From assembly GCF_040438885.1 (NCBI RefSeq), contig NZ_CP159218.1, positions 1 to 64,000 of the forward strand: a stretch of 64,000 nucleotides of DNA. Reading direction: 5' to 3'. This document shows positions 53,970 through 63,547 of this stretch, piece by piece. The notes beneath the pieces were generated by a model. It worked only from the letters and a program-made list of their open reading frames with translations, was not told where the DNA came from and made no database searches. The stretch is from Nakamurella sp. A5-74 (GTDB lineage: Bacteria; Actinomycetota; Actinomycetes; Mycobacteriales; Nakamurellaceae). A program made the translations under genes and the position numbers. How positions within the stretch are numbered: the first letter of the stretch is position 1; each line of letters opens with the position of its first letter.

Positions 53970-55337
53970 TCAGCTGCTGCTGCGGGCGGGGGAGCGCCGA
54001 TCGCGCAGCACCGCCATCTCCTCGGGATCCTCCAGCCAGTTCGGGGCCTTGTTGCGGAGGAAGAAGATGTACGTCAGCAGCGACAGTCCGATCAACACCG
54101 TCACGTAGACGATGAACAGGGTGACCTTGCCGTTCTCCTGCGCGGCGCTGTACAGCAGCGGCGCGGTGCCACCGAAGATCGAGTTGGCCAGCGCGTACCC
54201 GAGACCGACGCCCAGCGCCCGGATGTGGATCGGGAACAGCTGCGCCTTCACCACTGCGTTGATCGACGTGTACCCGGTCAGGAAGACGAAACCGCCGACC
54301 AGGATCGCAAAGGCCGCCACGGCCGAGTCCTGCTTGGGCAGTGCCGTGAGCAGGAACCAGGTGTAGGCGACGCCGCCGACGCCGAAGAACACCAGCAGCG
54401 TCTTCTGCCCGTACCGGTCGGCCAGGAGTCCACCGATCGGCTGCATGAGCATCAGCACCGTGAGACCGATCAGGTTGATGACGGTGCCGGTGATGACGTC
54501 GGTGCCGGCGAACTGGGCCTGGATGATCTTGGGTGCGTTGACCGAGTAGGTGTAGAACGCCACCGTGCCACCCATCGTGACGAAGAACGCGAGGGTCAGC
54601 GGACGCCAGTAGCGACGCAGCAGCTCGTTCATCGAGCCGGAGGTGGAGTCCTTGCCCGCCTTGGCATCCGCGATCATCTCGGTGGTCAGTGATTCGTCCA
54701 TCGTGCGGCGCACCCAGTAGACGACCAGGGCTGCCACCCCGCCGAGACCGAACGCGATCCGCCATCCCCAGCTGCTGATCCACTCCCGGTCACCGAACAG
54801 CAACATCAGCAGCAGGGTCAGCTGCGCCAGCACGTGACCGCCGATCAACGTGACGTACTGGAACGACGAGAGGAATCCACGCTTGCCGGGCACCGCGGCC
54901 TCGGACATGTACGTCGCGGACGTCCCGTACTCGCCGCCGGTGGCGAAGCCCTGCACCAGCCGGCACAGCACCAGGATCACCGCGGACAGCACACCGATGG
55001 CGTTCTCGGTGGGCGTCAGGGCGATGACGAACGATCCGCCCGCCATGATGGTCACCGACAGGGTGAGCGCCGCCCGGCGCCCGTACCGGTCGGCGTAGCG
55101 GCCGAACCACCACGAGCCGATCGGCCGCATCAGGAACGTGACCGCGAACGTCGCCCAGATGTAGATCGTCGAGTTCGAATCGTTCGCATCGAAGAACTGC
55201 TTCTCGAAGTACGTCGCGAAGACCGAGTAGACATACACGTCGAACCACTCGACGAGGTTGCCGGCCGATCCCTTCAGGGTGTTCGAGATCGAACGCTTGA
55301 GGGAGGTCGGTTGCACATGGGTGGCGGAATCCGTCAT
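53970..55337 (-). CDS. MFS transporter, metabolite:H+ symporter (MHS) family
   Basis: The 455-residue product has twelve predicted membrane helices and MHS-family hallmarks. These are GSAGNLVEWFDVYVYSVFATYFEKQFF near the start, the MFS loop motif GRYADRYGRRAALT, RLVQGFATGGEYGTSATYMSE and the second-half repeat GGLLADRYGQKTLL. Relatives (KgtP, ProP, ShiA, PcaT) carry dicarboxylates, proline/betaine, shikimate or aromatic acids. The substrate cannot be assigned. There is no linked catabolic gene nearby. Confidence 0.88.
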   Translation of the reverse strand: MTDSATHVQPTSLKRSISNTLKGSAGNLVEWFDVYVYSVFATYFEKQFFDANDSNSTIYIWATFAVTFLMRPIGSWWFGRYADRYGRRAALTLSVTIMAGGSFVIALTPTENAIGVLSAVILVLCRLVQGFATGGEYGTSATYMSEAAVPGKRGFLSSFQYVTLIGGHVLAQLTLLLMLLFGDREWISSWGWRIAFGLGGVAALVVYWVRRTMDESLTTEMIADAKAGKDSTSGSMNELLRRYWRPLTLAFFVTMGGTVAFYTYSVNAPKIIQAQFAGTDVITGTVINLIGLTVLMLMQPIGGLLADRYGQKTLLVFFGVGGVAYTWFLLTALPKQDSAVAAFAILVGGFVFLTGYTSINAVVKAQLFPIHIRALGVGLGYALANSIFGGTAPLLYSAAQENGKVTLFIVYVTVLIGLSLLTYIFFLRNKAPNWLEDPEEMAVLRDRRSPARSSS

Positions 55338-55411
55338 GCCTGGGAACGTAGTGCACTCGTCGTGGCCCGGCCTGTTGCCCGTCGACCTGCAGCACCCGGA
55401 TCAGCTCCGGA

Positions 55412-56326
55412 TCAGACGTGGACAGGGGCTCCGGTCAACCGTTCGGCCTCGGCCCACAGCCGTGACGCGACCTCGAGATCCCGTGCCCGACGGGGGATCT
55501 TCGCGACCGCGGTCGGACCGACCAGCTTGAAGCGTCCGCCCGGCCCGTAGTAGCCGCCGTGCGCAGCGTCGGGATCAGCCGCGGCGAACAGCAGTGGCTC
55601 AGCGCCCTGCTGGACGTCCTGCGAGGGCAGCAGTGGCAGGTCGACCAGGGACCGTTTCGGCTTGTCCCGACCCAGGCTCGCGCCGGCGGACTGCAGGTTG
55701 GTGCGGGTGAAGCCGGGATGTGCCGCGATACTGCGGACGTTCCAGCCGCGGGCATCGACGAGGCGCGCCAGCTCGATGGTCATCATCAGGTCGGCCAGCT
55801 TGGACTGGGCGTAGGAGCGCATCGGGCTCCAGCGCCGCCGCTCCCACTGCAGGTCGTCGAAGTCGATCTTGCCGATGTTTGCCATGCCGCTGCTCATCGT
55901 CACGATCCGCGGCGCGTCGGCGGAGAGCACCAGCGGCAGCAAGCGGGTGGTGAGCGCGAAAGCCCCCAGGAAGTTGCTGCCGAACTGCAACTCGAAGCCG
56001 TCGACGGTGGTGTTGCGGGTGGGCGGCGCCATCACGCCCGCATTGTTGACCAGCGTGCTCAGCGGCCGCCCGTCGGCGATCAGGGAGTCGGCGAACGAGG
56101 CGACCGAGGCCAGGTCGGACAGGTCGATGCGACGGACCTCGAGATCGGCCGCCGGATTGTCGGCCAGGATCTCAGCGCGCGCCTGCTCGCCCTTGGCGAG
56201 GGTGCGAACCGCCATCACGACCGACGCACCGGCGGCGGAGAGCCGGCGGGTGGCCTCCTTGCCGGTACCGCTGTTGGCTCCGGTGACGACGACGAGACGT
56301 CCGGTCTGATCAGGAACTGCGTACAT
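55412..56326 (-). CDS. Short-chain dehydrogenase (retinol/protochlorophyllide-like SDR)
   Basis: The 304-residue product is an [54 protein letters not shown], the active-site Tyr in [16 protein letters not shown], and [12 protein letters not shown]. It belongs to the larger SDR type with a C-terminal extension. Start ATG 56326 is preceded by an AGGAGT-type site. It is divergent from a TetR gene with three operator-like sites between, so probably repressed by it. Confidence 0.88.
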   Translation of the reverse strand: MYAVPDQTGRLVVVTGANSGTGKEATRRLSAAGASVVMAVRTLAKGEQARAEILADNPAADLEVRRIDLSDLASVASFADSLIADGRPLSTLVNNAGVMAPPTRNTTVDGFELQFGSNFLGAFALTTRLLPLVLSADAPRIVTMSSGMANIGKIDFDDLQWERRRWSPMRSYAQSKLADLMMTIELARLVDARGWNVRSIAAHPGFTRTNLQSAGASLGRDKPKRSLVDLPLLPSQDVQQGAEPLLFAAADPDAAHGGYYGPGGRFKLVGPTAVAKIPRRARDLEVASRLWAEAERLTGAPVHV

Positions 56327-56342
56327 GGTCACTCCTTGTTTG

Positions 56343-56409
56343 CAGACCGGCGGTCTGATAAGTCGACGATAAGCGACCAGCGGTCTGTTCGCAAGGGACC
56401 ACCGGTCTG
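56343..56409. promoter_or_regulatory. Triple TetR operator-like sites
   Basis: CAGACC-GGC-GGTCTG (56343-56357) is a perfect inverted repeat. Two further sites, GACCAGCGGTCTG (56375-56387) and GACCACCGGTCTG (56397-56409), share the right half GGTCTG, with weaker left arms. The three fill the whole SDR/TetR intergenic region. Confidence 0.8.
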
Positions 56410-56418
56410 TAAACTGCG

Positions 56419-57147
56419 ATGGTGACCACATTCCAGCGCGCCCGGAGCGCGGACCAGCGCGCCGAACGCCGCAAGGCCATCCTGACGACGGCAGCGACGA
56501 TGCTGGCCGAGATGCCGGTCGCCGAGCTCAGCCTGAACAACCTGAGCCGTCGGGTCTGTCTGGCCAAGTCGAATGTGCTGCGGTACTTCGACTCCCGCGA
56601 AGCCGTGCTGCTGGAGCTGCTGGAGCTGCACTGGGCCGAGTGGCTGCAGGAACTCGGCGCATCGGTGCCGCAGCTGCGGGAGGACACTCCCGCTACCGAT
56701 CGGGTGGATGCCCTGGCAGCGCTGATCGCCGACGCGGCCGCCCACCGGGAGATCTTCTGCGATCTGCTGGGTGCGCAGGCGACCGTGCTCGAGCGCAACG
56801 TCTCGGTGCCAGTGGCGGCCACGTTCAAACGCTCAGCGCTGCAGCACCTCCAGGACCTCGGAGTGATCGCGGCCTCGGCGTTGCCGGAACTGACAAAGGA
56901 GGATCGGTTCGCTTTCGCGGCGGCCGCGATGTTGGCGATCGGTGCGCTGTGGACGCATTCCCGGCCGAGCGCGGCCATGGTCCAGGCATATGACGACGAT
57001 CCCTCGCTGGCCGCGCTGCGGCTGGATTTCACCGAAACCCTCGGGCAGCTGCTGGCAGTGATGCTGTCCGGGTTCTTGGCCCGCGCGGACCGGCCGATGG
57101 CTGTCTCCCGAAAGACTGCATCCGTTCAGGAAGGACTTCAGCACTGA
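56419..57147 (+). CDS. TetR-family transcriptional regulator
   Basis: The 242-residue product has a TetR N-terminal HTH ([58 protein letters not shown]) and a helical ligand-binding domain. It probably represses the divergent SDR gene and itself via the GGTCTG sites. The ligand is unknown. Start at ATG 56419 or the adjacent GTG 56422. Confidence 0.9.
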   Translation: MVTTFQRARSADQRAERRKAILTTAATMLAEMPVAELSLNNLSRRVCLAKSNVLRYFDSREAVLLELLELHWAEWLQELGASVPQLREDTPATDRVDALAALIADAAAHREIFCDLLGAQATVLERNVSVPVAATFKRSALQHLQDLGVIAASALPELTKEDRFAFAAAAMLAIGALWTHSRPSAAMVQAYDDDPSLAALRLDFTETLGQLLAVMLSGFLARADRPMAVSRKTASVQEGLQH

Positions 57148-57357
57148 GCAGCTGGTCCTGATTCGCGCACCTGTCGGACCCTGGGTCGCGTGCCACCTGA
57201 TCGGCGTCACCCACTCGTGGCGGTGCCGGCCCCGGGACGACGATCGCTCCGGCCGGCGCCGGCGCCGGCGACCTACGCGGTGCTCCGTCGCCTTGACCGG
57301 AACCGGGTCGGCACGACCTGACCACGACGCGCCGACCCGAGTCCGCCCGACGGGTGA

Positions 57358-58350
57358 TCAGTGGAAGACGGTGTCCTGACCGTAGAGCGGCTGGGTGAAG
57401 GAGTTGGCGTAGCCGGAGCGGTCGACGTCATCGAGGTTGTAGGTCAGGTACACGCCGAACCCGTCGGTGTCGGTACGAGTCGCCAGCGAGGCCGCAGTGG
57501 CGGCGGAGGTGGACTGCCAGTCGATGGCCGCCGCGCCTTCGGACTCCTTGCCCAGGCCAGGGATGGACGGCGGGTTGTAGGCCCCGTAGTAGGGGTTCCA
57601 GGCATAGTCCAACTTCGCGCCGATCGACGGATCGGCGGTTCGGAGGCTGTCGGACGACGGGCCGATGTCGTAGAAGGTGATCAGCTTGTCGGGCATCCGC
57701 TTCCGCAGCGCCGTGATGAGCCAGCCGATCGAGTCGTCGTTCGGCTGGGGGGTGCCGTTGGCGCCGTAGTCGGAGTACTCGTCGTCGAGGTCGACCCCGT
57801 CCAACCCGTAGCGGTTGACCACGGTCATCACCTGCCGCGCGAAATCGTCTGCGGCGCGGTAGGTCTGGAAGTTCGCGAGACCGACCCCCTGGTGGTTGCC
57901 CAGGACCGACAGCAGCACCTTGGTTCCCTTGGCCTGCAGGGGTCGGATCTGGGTCGAGGCCTCGTCGAGGGTCTGCTGCATCCGCTCGTTGCAGACCAGG
58001 GCCGTGCCGGACGACGTTGTCGTGCTGGCGTTGATGTTGGCCGCGAACAGGATCCCGATTGCGAAGAGTTGCCTGCCGTCGGCCAGCCGATAGCGGCCGA
58101 CGTTGATCGGATCCTCGTTGTTCACCTCGACATAGGCGACGCTGATCGGGTCGGTGGCAACAGCACGCGGGTCGCACTGACGGTGTCCGCGACCCCGGCC
58201 GCGGCCCTCCCCGTTCCCGCTCTCTTTCCCGCGCCCAGGCTTGCCGGAGGCGTCGGCAGCGCCGGCGAACACCAGCGAGCCGGCGGCGCCGAGCGCCCCG
58301 GTGAGAACGGCACGGCGGGTGAAGCGGCCTTGCTCGGTGTGGCTGCGCAT
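57358..58350 (-). CDS. Secreted endo-beta-N-acetylglucosaminidase (GH18, Endo H-like)
   Basis: The 330-residue product has a Tat-type signal (TRRAVLTGALGAAGSLVFA) and a basic Gly/Arg linker, then a GH18 barrel closely resembling Streptomyces Endo H. The catalytic motif DGVDLDDEYSDYG includes Asp189 and Glu191, matching Endo H Asp130 and Glu132. Flanking ANGTPQPNDDSIGWLITAL, LDYAWNPYYGAYNPPSIPG and GVYLTYNLDDVDRS also fit. Endo H cuts the chitobiose core of high-mannose N-glycans outside the cell. ATG 58350 has GAGGAG upstream. It is divergent from a GH92 mannosidase. Confidence 0.92.
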   Translation of the reverse strand: MRSHTEQGRFTRRAVLTGALGAAGSLVFAGAADASGKPGRGKESGNGEGRGRGRGHRQCDPRAVATDPISVAYVEVNNEDPINVGRYRLADGRQLFAIGILFAANINASTTTSSGTALVCNERMQQTLDEASTQIRPLQAKGTKVLLSVLGNHQGVGLANFQTYRAADDFARQVMTVVNRYGLDGVDLDDEYSDYGANGTPQPNDDSIGWLITALRKRMPDKLITFYDIGPSSDSLRTADPSIGAKLDYAWNPYYGAYNPPSIPGLGKESEGAAAIDWQSTSAATAASLATRTDTDGFGVYLTYNLDDVDRSGYANSFTQPLYGQDTVFH

Positions 58351-58420
58351 CCTGCACTCCTCGTCGAGTCGGAGAGCCGGCACCGCCCGGTGCCGGCTGA
58401 GACTCATCCACGCTGATCGC

Positions 58421-58434
58421 CTTAAACGCTTTAG
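58421..58434. promoter_or_regulatory. LacI-type operator candidate between Endo H-like and GH92 genes
   Basis: CTTAAACGCTTTAG resembles LacI/CcpA-family operators (AAACG/CGTTT core). It overlaps a TTGACT hexamer readable as a -35 element for the Endo H-like gene. It is the only such word I noticed in the 170-bp intergenic region. No LacI regulator is encoded in the window. Confidence 0.5.
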
Positions 58435-58520
58435 TCAACGGTTTCCCACGAACTGGCTGTTGGCGGCGCTGGATGACGCCGCCCGCCCACCTGCCGACTG
58501 CATCCGTTTAGGCTTTCGCC

Positions 58521-61500
58521 ATGGCACACCCGAACGATCCGTCCGGCCCCCGCACCGCTGTCGCCGCGCGGAACGGGATCGGGCTGCATGGCGCCCGTCC
58601 GCTCCGGGTGGATCGTGCGGCCGGCGAGCAGCAGGTCCGCCGGGCGCTGGATGGGTTGGCCGGCCATGTCGTCGCCGTTGGCGAAGAACTGCGCTGGTCG
58701 TGGTTCCCGGAGCGCGTGTTACCGGAGGGAGTGACCGAGCCGACCGGAGGCGACCTCGAGACGTTCTGGGACGCCACCGCTTTCACCGTCGATCTGCTCT
58801 TCACCGACGGCAGCCGGCTGTCTGACGCCGGCGTGACCGACCAGTACGGCATAGCACCGAACCCCCACGCGCAGGACGATGCCCGGACGGCCTGGGTCGA
58901 CCAGTGGAATCTGCGGCGGGTGGACCTCACACCCGTGGCCGGCCGCACCGTCGAACGCGCCGAAGCGATCCTCGGGCGAATCGGGGAACATTCTGCTGCA
59001 ACGCTTCCCGGACTGGTGGGCTGGCTCGACGACCTCGCCATCGAGGTGCACCGGCGGCCTCCGAGCACGCCGCTCGAGTACGTCGACATTCGGCGCGGTT
59101 CGCACTCCTCCGGTCGATTCTCTCGCGGCAACACCGCGCCGCTGGTCGCCGTTCCGCACGGCGGCGTGTTCGCGCTGCCGATGACCGACGCCGGCAGCAA
59201 CCGGTGGCCCTACTCCTGGGCCGAACACGGCCGCGACGGCGACGTGCGGCCGACGATCCAGGCCTTCGCCACCTCGCACCTGCCCTCGCCGTGGATGAGT
59301 GACCGCGGGGTGTTCCAGCTGATGCCGCATCCCTCGCCGGCGCCGCCGACCGACCGCGTCGCTCGCGGGCTGGCCTTCGACCACGACGACGAGGACGCCG
59401 GCCCGCACCGCTACCGGGTCGCGCTCGAGCACGGACTGGTCGCCGAGCTGACCGCCGCCGATTTCGCGCTCGGGCTGCGATTCACCGCTCCGAACGACGA
59501 GGGTTCGCTGATCCTCGACCACCACGGCTCCGTCAGCGACGTCGTCGTCCGACGCGACGGCGACGTCACCGTCGTGGAGGCGGTGCTGGACGATCGACCG
59601 GGTACCCCCCAACACCACCTGCACCTGCGGGTGCCGGGCGTGCTGGCCGACCACACCAGGGTCGCCGCCGACCGCCTCACCGGTTTCCTCCGGCTGGACA
59701 CCCGGCATCCGGTGGAGGTCGGGCTGGGCATCTCGACGGTCTCGGTCGCCGATGCGGCCGCCAACCTCATGGCCGCCGGGACCTTCGATGCAATGGTCGG
59801 CGAAGCGACCCGTCGCTGGGAGCAGGTGCTCGACACCGTCCGGGTCGACGGCGCCACCCAGGACCAGCGGCGCACCCTGTTCGGCGGGCTGTACCGGCTG
59901 TTCCTGTACCCGAACCGGGCCGGCGAGCGCGCCCTGACCGGGACGCCGCACTACCGCTCGCCCTACGGCGGGGTCTTGGAGCATCCGATCAGAGACACGC
60001 CCGGACCAGAGGTCGTGGAGGCGGAACTGACCACCACGCACGGCTTCTGGGACACCTACCGCACCGCCTGGCCGCTGCTGGCGCTGCTCACCCCGGACAC
60101 GGCCGGTCCGCTCGCCCAGGGTTTCGTCCAACACTTCCACGACGGTGGCTGGACGCCGCGGTGGAGCGCTCCCGGCGCCGAGGACTGCATGACCGGGACC
60201 ACCAGCGACACCGTGTTCGCCGACCTGCTCGTCAAGGGCATCGGCGGCATCGACGCCGACGCTGCCTACGCGAGCGCCGTCCGCAACGCGACGGTGCCTG
60301 CCCGCGACCATCGGGTAGGCCGAAAGGGCCTGCACCCCGGCATCTTTCGCGGATACGTCGACACCGATACGCCCGAGGGCATGTCATGGACGTTGGATGC
60401 GGCGATCAACGACTGGTCGGTGTCGGTGATGGCCGGTCTGCTCGCCGACCGCACCACCGATGACGCCGCCCGTGACCGGTACCGCGCGGAACAGGAATGG
60501 TTCGCCCGTCGCTCGTTGCTCTACCGGTCGGTGTTCGACCCGGTCACCGGCTTCTTCCGGGGCCGCGGGCCGGACGGCAGCTGGCGTGGTGAGCGCACTG
60601 CTGCCGGTTTCGATCCGGACGTCTGGGGCCACGACTACACCGAGACCAACGCGTGGGGCACAATGTTCACCGCCCCGCACGACGGCGCCGGCCTCGTGGC
60701 GTTGCACCAGGCCGGCCGCGGCTTCGACATTGCGCTGCAGGAGTTCTCCGCAGCAACGGAGACCGGCGCGAGCGCCGTCGCCGGTTCCTACGGAGGCGTC
60801 ATCCACGAGATGACGGAGGCCCGCGACATCCGGATGGGCATGCTGGGACTGTCGAACCAACCAGCGCACCACATCCCGTTCGTCCCGATGTTCGCCGGCC
60901 GGCACGACGACGCCCACCGGGTGGTCCGGGAGTGCGTGACCCGGTTGTTCGTCGGGTCCGATCTCGGCCAGGGCTATCCCGGCGACGAGGACAACGGCGA
61001 GATGAGCGCCTGGTGGGTGTGGTCCGCGATCGGGCTCTATCCGCTGTCCCCGGCCACCGGCAGCTACGTCCTCGTGCCGCCGTTGTTCGACCGGACCGAG
61101 CTGCCGACGTCCGGCACCGTCATCGAACTCGCCGGGACGAGCCGTGGTCCGTATCTGCGCTCGGTGACGATCGACGGCGAACCGTGGCACTCGATCGCGG
61201 TGCCGCACAGCGTGATCGCCGGCGGCGCGCACCTGGTGCTGACGCTGTCGGACGAGCCGACCGGCTGGGGTGCCGACTCCCGCCCGGTGTCGGCGAGTGA
61301 GTTGCACGGTTACGCCGACACCCCCGCCGACGTCCTGCCGTCCGGGGCGTCACCGCTGACGGACGACGCGGCCGCCACCGTGGTGCGGCTGGCCGCCGGC
61401 GAGCAACTCACGCTCGACCTGCCGCCGACCGATGCCTCGCTCTACACCGTGACCGTCGACGCGCCGGGTGAACACCGTTGGCAGCTCGAACTTCTCGCGC

Positions 61501-61679
61501 CGGACGGCACCGAGATCCACCAGCAGACCCGGTGCGAGATGTTCGACCAGCCACGTCAGACCAGGGTCTTCCGGGTCAGCGACGCACCGCTCCCGGCCGC
61601 GACGGGGCTGCGGCTCACCGCGACCGACGACCTGGCGCTACGCCAGCTGGAGTTGATCGCCCGCGGGAAGCGCACGTAG
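58521..61679 (+). CDS. GH92-family alpha-mannosidase (cytoplasmic)
   Basis: The 1052-residue product matches glycoside hydrolase family 92, calcium-dependent exo-alpha-mannosidases, often alpha-1,2. An N-terminal beta-sandwich of about 250 residues leads to the (alpha/alpha)6 catalytic domain with THGFWDTYRTAWPLLALL, DVWGHDYTETNAWGTMF and the catalytic block GYPGDEDNGEMSAWWVWSAIGLYPL. A C-terminal extension of about 130 residues (from about 920) is extra. No signal peptide is seen, so it likely acts inside the cell on oligosaccharides released by the divergent Endo H-like enzyme and imported by an unlinked transporter. Confidence 0.93.
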   Translation: MAHPNDPSGPRTAVAARNGIGLHGARPLRVDRAAGEQQVRRALDGLAGHVVAVGEELRWSWFPERVLPEGVTEPTGGDLETFWDATAFTVDLLFTDGSRLSDAGVTDQYGIAPNPHAQDDARTAWVDQWNLRRVDLTPVAGRTVERAEAILGRIGEHSAATLPGLVGWLDDLAIEVHRRPPSTPLEYVDIRRGSHSSGRFSRGNTAPLVAVPHGGVFALPMTDAGSNRWPYSWAEHGRDGDVRPTIQAFATSHLPSPWMSDRGVFQLMPHPSPAPPTDRVARGLAFDHDDEDAGPHRYRVALEHGLVAELTAADFALGLRFTAPNDEGSLILDHHGSVSDVVVRRDGDVTVVEAVLDDRPGTPQHHLHLRVPGVLADHTRVAADRLTGFLRLDTRHPVEVGLGISTVSVADAAANLMAAGTFDAMVGEATRRWEQVLDTVRVDGATQDQRRTLFGGLYRLFLYPNRAGERALTGTPHYRSPYGGVLEHPIRDTPGPEVVEAELTTTHGFWDTYRTAWPLLALLTPDTAGPLAQGFVQHFHDGGWTPRWSAPGAEDCMTGTTSDTVFADLLVKGIGGIDADAAYASAVRNATVPARDHRVGRKGLHPGIFRGYVDTDTPEGMSWTLDAAINDWSVSVMAGLLADRTTDDAARDRYRAEQEWFARRSLLYRSVFDPVTGFFRGRGPDGSWRGERTAAGFDPDVWGHDYTETNAWGTMFTAPHDGAGLVALHQAGRGFDIALQEFSAATETGASAVAGSYGGVIHEMTEARDIRMGMLGLSNQPAHHIPFVPMFAGRHDDAHRVVRECVTRLFVGSDLGQGYPGDEDNGEMSAWWVWSAIGLYPLSPATGSYVLVPPLFDRTELPTSGTVIELAGTSRGPYLRSVTIDGEPWHSIAVPHSVIAGGAHLVLTLSDEPTGWGADSRPVSASELHGYADTPADVLPSGASPLTDDAAATVVRLAAGEQLTLDLPPTDASLYTVTVDAPGEHRWQLELLAPDGTEIHQQTRCEMFDQPRQTRVFRVSDAPLPAATGLRLTATDDLALRQLELIARGKRT

Positions 61680-62398
61680 TCGTCGTGACGCTGGGCGCCA
61701 TCCCTGGAGTCCTTGTCCGTGGCTGCATCTCTCCCGCCATGTGTAGCGAGATTGCGGGTGGATGTCATCCGGCGTTCGCGGGTGTCTCACCAGCCGATCC
61801 CTACCCGGTACCGGTTTTGGTGGTTCGGCTTGCTGGTCCAGGTAGCGGTAGATGGTGGGTCGGGTGACGCCGAACTCGGTGGCGATCTGGGCGACGGTGG
61901 AGCGGTGCCGGCCTTGGTCGTCGGTTTCGTCGTACATCTGCCGGGCTACCCGGGCCTGGCGGGTGCCGAGCTTGGGTTTCTGGCCGCCGGTGTGGCCGCG
62001 TGCCCGGGCGGCGGCGAGGCCGTCGTGGGTGCGTTCGGGCATGAGGGCGTGTTCGTACTCGGCGATGGAGCCGAGGATGTGGAAGGACATTCGGCCGACG
62101 GCGGTGGAGGTGTCGATGCCTTGATCGAGGACGACCGGGTCGACCGCGCGGGTGTGCAGGTCCTGGGACAGGTCGATGAGGTGTTCGAGCGATCGGCCGA
62201 GCCGGTCGAGCTTGGTGATGACGAGCTGGTCGCCTTGCGGCCGGCGACGGGCGTGGGCTCGCTCGAGCTGGGGTCGGCGGGTCAGTTTGCCGGAGGCGTG
62301 TCGATGAAGATCTGCTCGCAGCCGGCCGCGGTGAGTGCGTCGTGCTGCGCTTCGGGGCGTTGGTCGCGGGTGGAGACCTTGCCGTAGCCGATGCGCAA
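61638..62398 (-). pseudogene. Frameshifted serine recombinase (resolvase/invertase family)
   Basis: Translating the minus strand from TTG 62398 gives [20 protein letters not shown] (catalytic Ser9) through [12 protein letters not shown] and a stop. In another frame the protein resumes [58 protein letters not shown] and a C-terminal HTH (RSTVAQIATEFGVTRPTIYRYLDQ). The family reads [13 protein letters not shown] here, so one base has been lost near 62290-62300. The open tail runs on to 61638 into the GH92 3' end, past the usual end of the domain, so the original 3' end is lost too. Probably a relic of a Tn3-like or similar element. Confidence 0.85.
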
Positions 62399-62404
62399 GC
62401 CCGG

Positions 62405-62510
62405 ACCGTAACGCAAACCTCCAAGCGCGTGACGTAGGTGTCTACACGGGTTGCTTTACAAACTTGACCTGCTGCGACGGGTGGCGGGCCAGGTTGTAAC
62501 GCAAACGATC
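62405..62510. repeat. Direct repeat GTAACGCAAAC flanking the recombinase start (possible res site)
   Basis: GTAACGCAAAC occurs at 62408-62418 and 62496-62506, about 88 bp apart, just upstream of the recombinase start. The second copy is followed by CGATCGTTCGCG, a short palindrome. This placement resembles resolution sites of Tn3-family resolvases. The rest of 62511-62652 shows no gene. Confidence 0.45.
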
Positions 62511-62652
62511 GTTCGCGGAAACGCGAGCATAGCGGTGTCGTTGACCGCGGTCTGAACCGTCCACCCCGACGGTCAACCGATGTGGGGACGGACCCCATCA
62601 CCGCGTGCGACGGATTGAACAACCACGTTGCTCTCTACGACAAGATGGGCAG

Positions 62653-63312
62653 GTGAACTCCTACGTCCGTCCGGTGATCGAGACGCCGGCGTCGCGTGAT
62701 GCAGCCGGTCAGGTCATCGAGTACGGACGGCGGTGGTGGCCGGGGTCTCCGCCCGACGAAACCTACTCGGTGGACACCCACCCGGAGAGGTTCGCGCCGC
62801 TCCACATCGTGGCCGATGCCCTCATCGCTCATCTACGGGCCGCTCACGACGTCGAGATCACTGACAGTGTCGAAGTGGCGGCGGATCTGATCCATCCGGT
62901 CCCCGGGGTGGTGCGGGCAGCACGGATCCGACCGAACAACCCGGCCTGCGCAACGCTGACATTCGTGTTCACCCCCTACCCAGGTGTCGTCGTACACGCC
63001 GGGCTGTTGCACGACTTCCACTACCCCGTATGTGGTTGTGACGCATGCGATTCGACCTGGGAGGTCGAGGCAGACCAGCTCGAGGAGCAGGTGCTCGCAA
63101 CTGTCGAAGGGCACTACACGGAGCGCATCGAGTCGGGGCTCCGTCCAAAGGTGCAGTTCACGCTCACGGGACCACGTGCAGGAATGTCCGGCGGATTTCG
63201 CGCCACAGACCTTCCTCGTGAGCGAGTGAAGGCGGCGAGGCCCGTCCTGCGCGACCTGGTCGAGGGTTGGAGCGCGTGGCCCGGGGGACCTGCGAACCGG
63301 TCACCGAACTGA
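62653..63312 (+). CDS. DUF6226 family protein
   Basis: The 219-residue product starts MNSYVRPVIETPASRDAAG and has GSPPDETYSVDTHPERFAPLHIVADALIAHL and the Cys-rich CGCDACDSTWEVEADQLEEQVLAT segment typical of actinobacterial DUF6226 proteins. The CxCxxC could bind metal. The function is unknown. The GTG start gives the conserved N-terminus. It follows the recombinase relic and may lie at a mobile-element boundary. Confidence 0.75.
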   Translation: MNSYVRPVIETPASRDAAGQVIEYGRRWWPGSPPDETYSVDTHPERFAPLHIVADALIAHLRAAHDVEITDSVEVAADLIHPVPGVVRAARIRPNNPACATLTFVFTPYPGVVVHAGLLHDFHYPVCGCDACDSTWEVEADQLEEQVLATVEGHYTERIESGLRPKVQFTLTGPRAGMSGGFRATDLPRERVKAARPVLRDLVEGWSAWPGGPANRSPN

Positions 63313-63547
63313 TCTCGGTCCCTGCCCGGGCCGGCTGCACACAGTAGCGGTGGTCTAGCTCGCAATTCAGCCGATGTACACCATCTTCGTCAACAAGAAG
63401 CTGCTTACGGTTCCTTCGTCCATGCCGCAGGCGATCGATCCCGGCCGGGCCGGCTGTCGATAGTGCCCGGGCGGCTTCAGCAAACCTTGAGGATGCGGGC
63501 CGGCCTCAACCAGCCGATCCGGGAGCGTGCGCCTAACCTGGCCAACG

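Noticed and set aside
58514-59200. Alternative reading frame at the start of GH92 on the minus strand
   Set aside because: Antisense shadow; the GH92 frame carries family motifs throughout.
63313-63547. Possible small gene or insertion boundary before lepB
   Set aside because: Reading frames here lack ribosome-binding sites and homology; duplicated CCGGGCCGGCTG words are too short to define an element.
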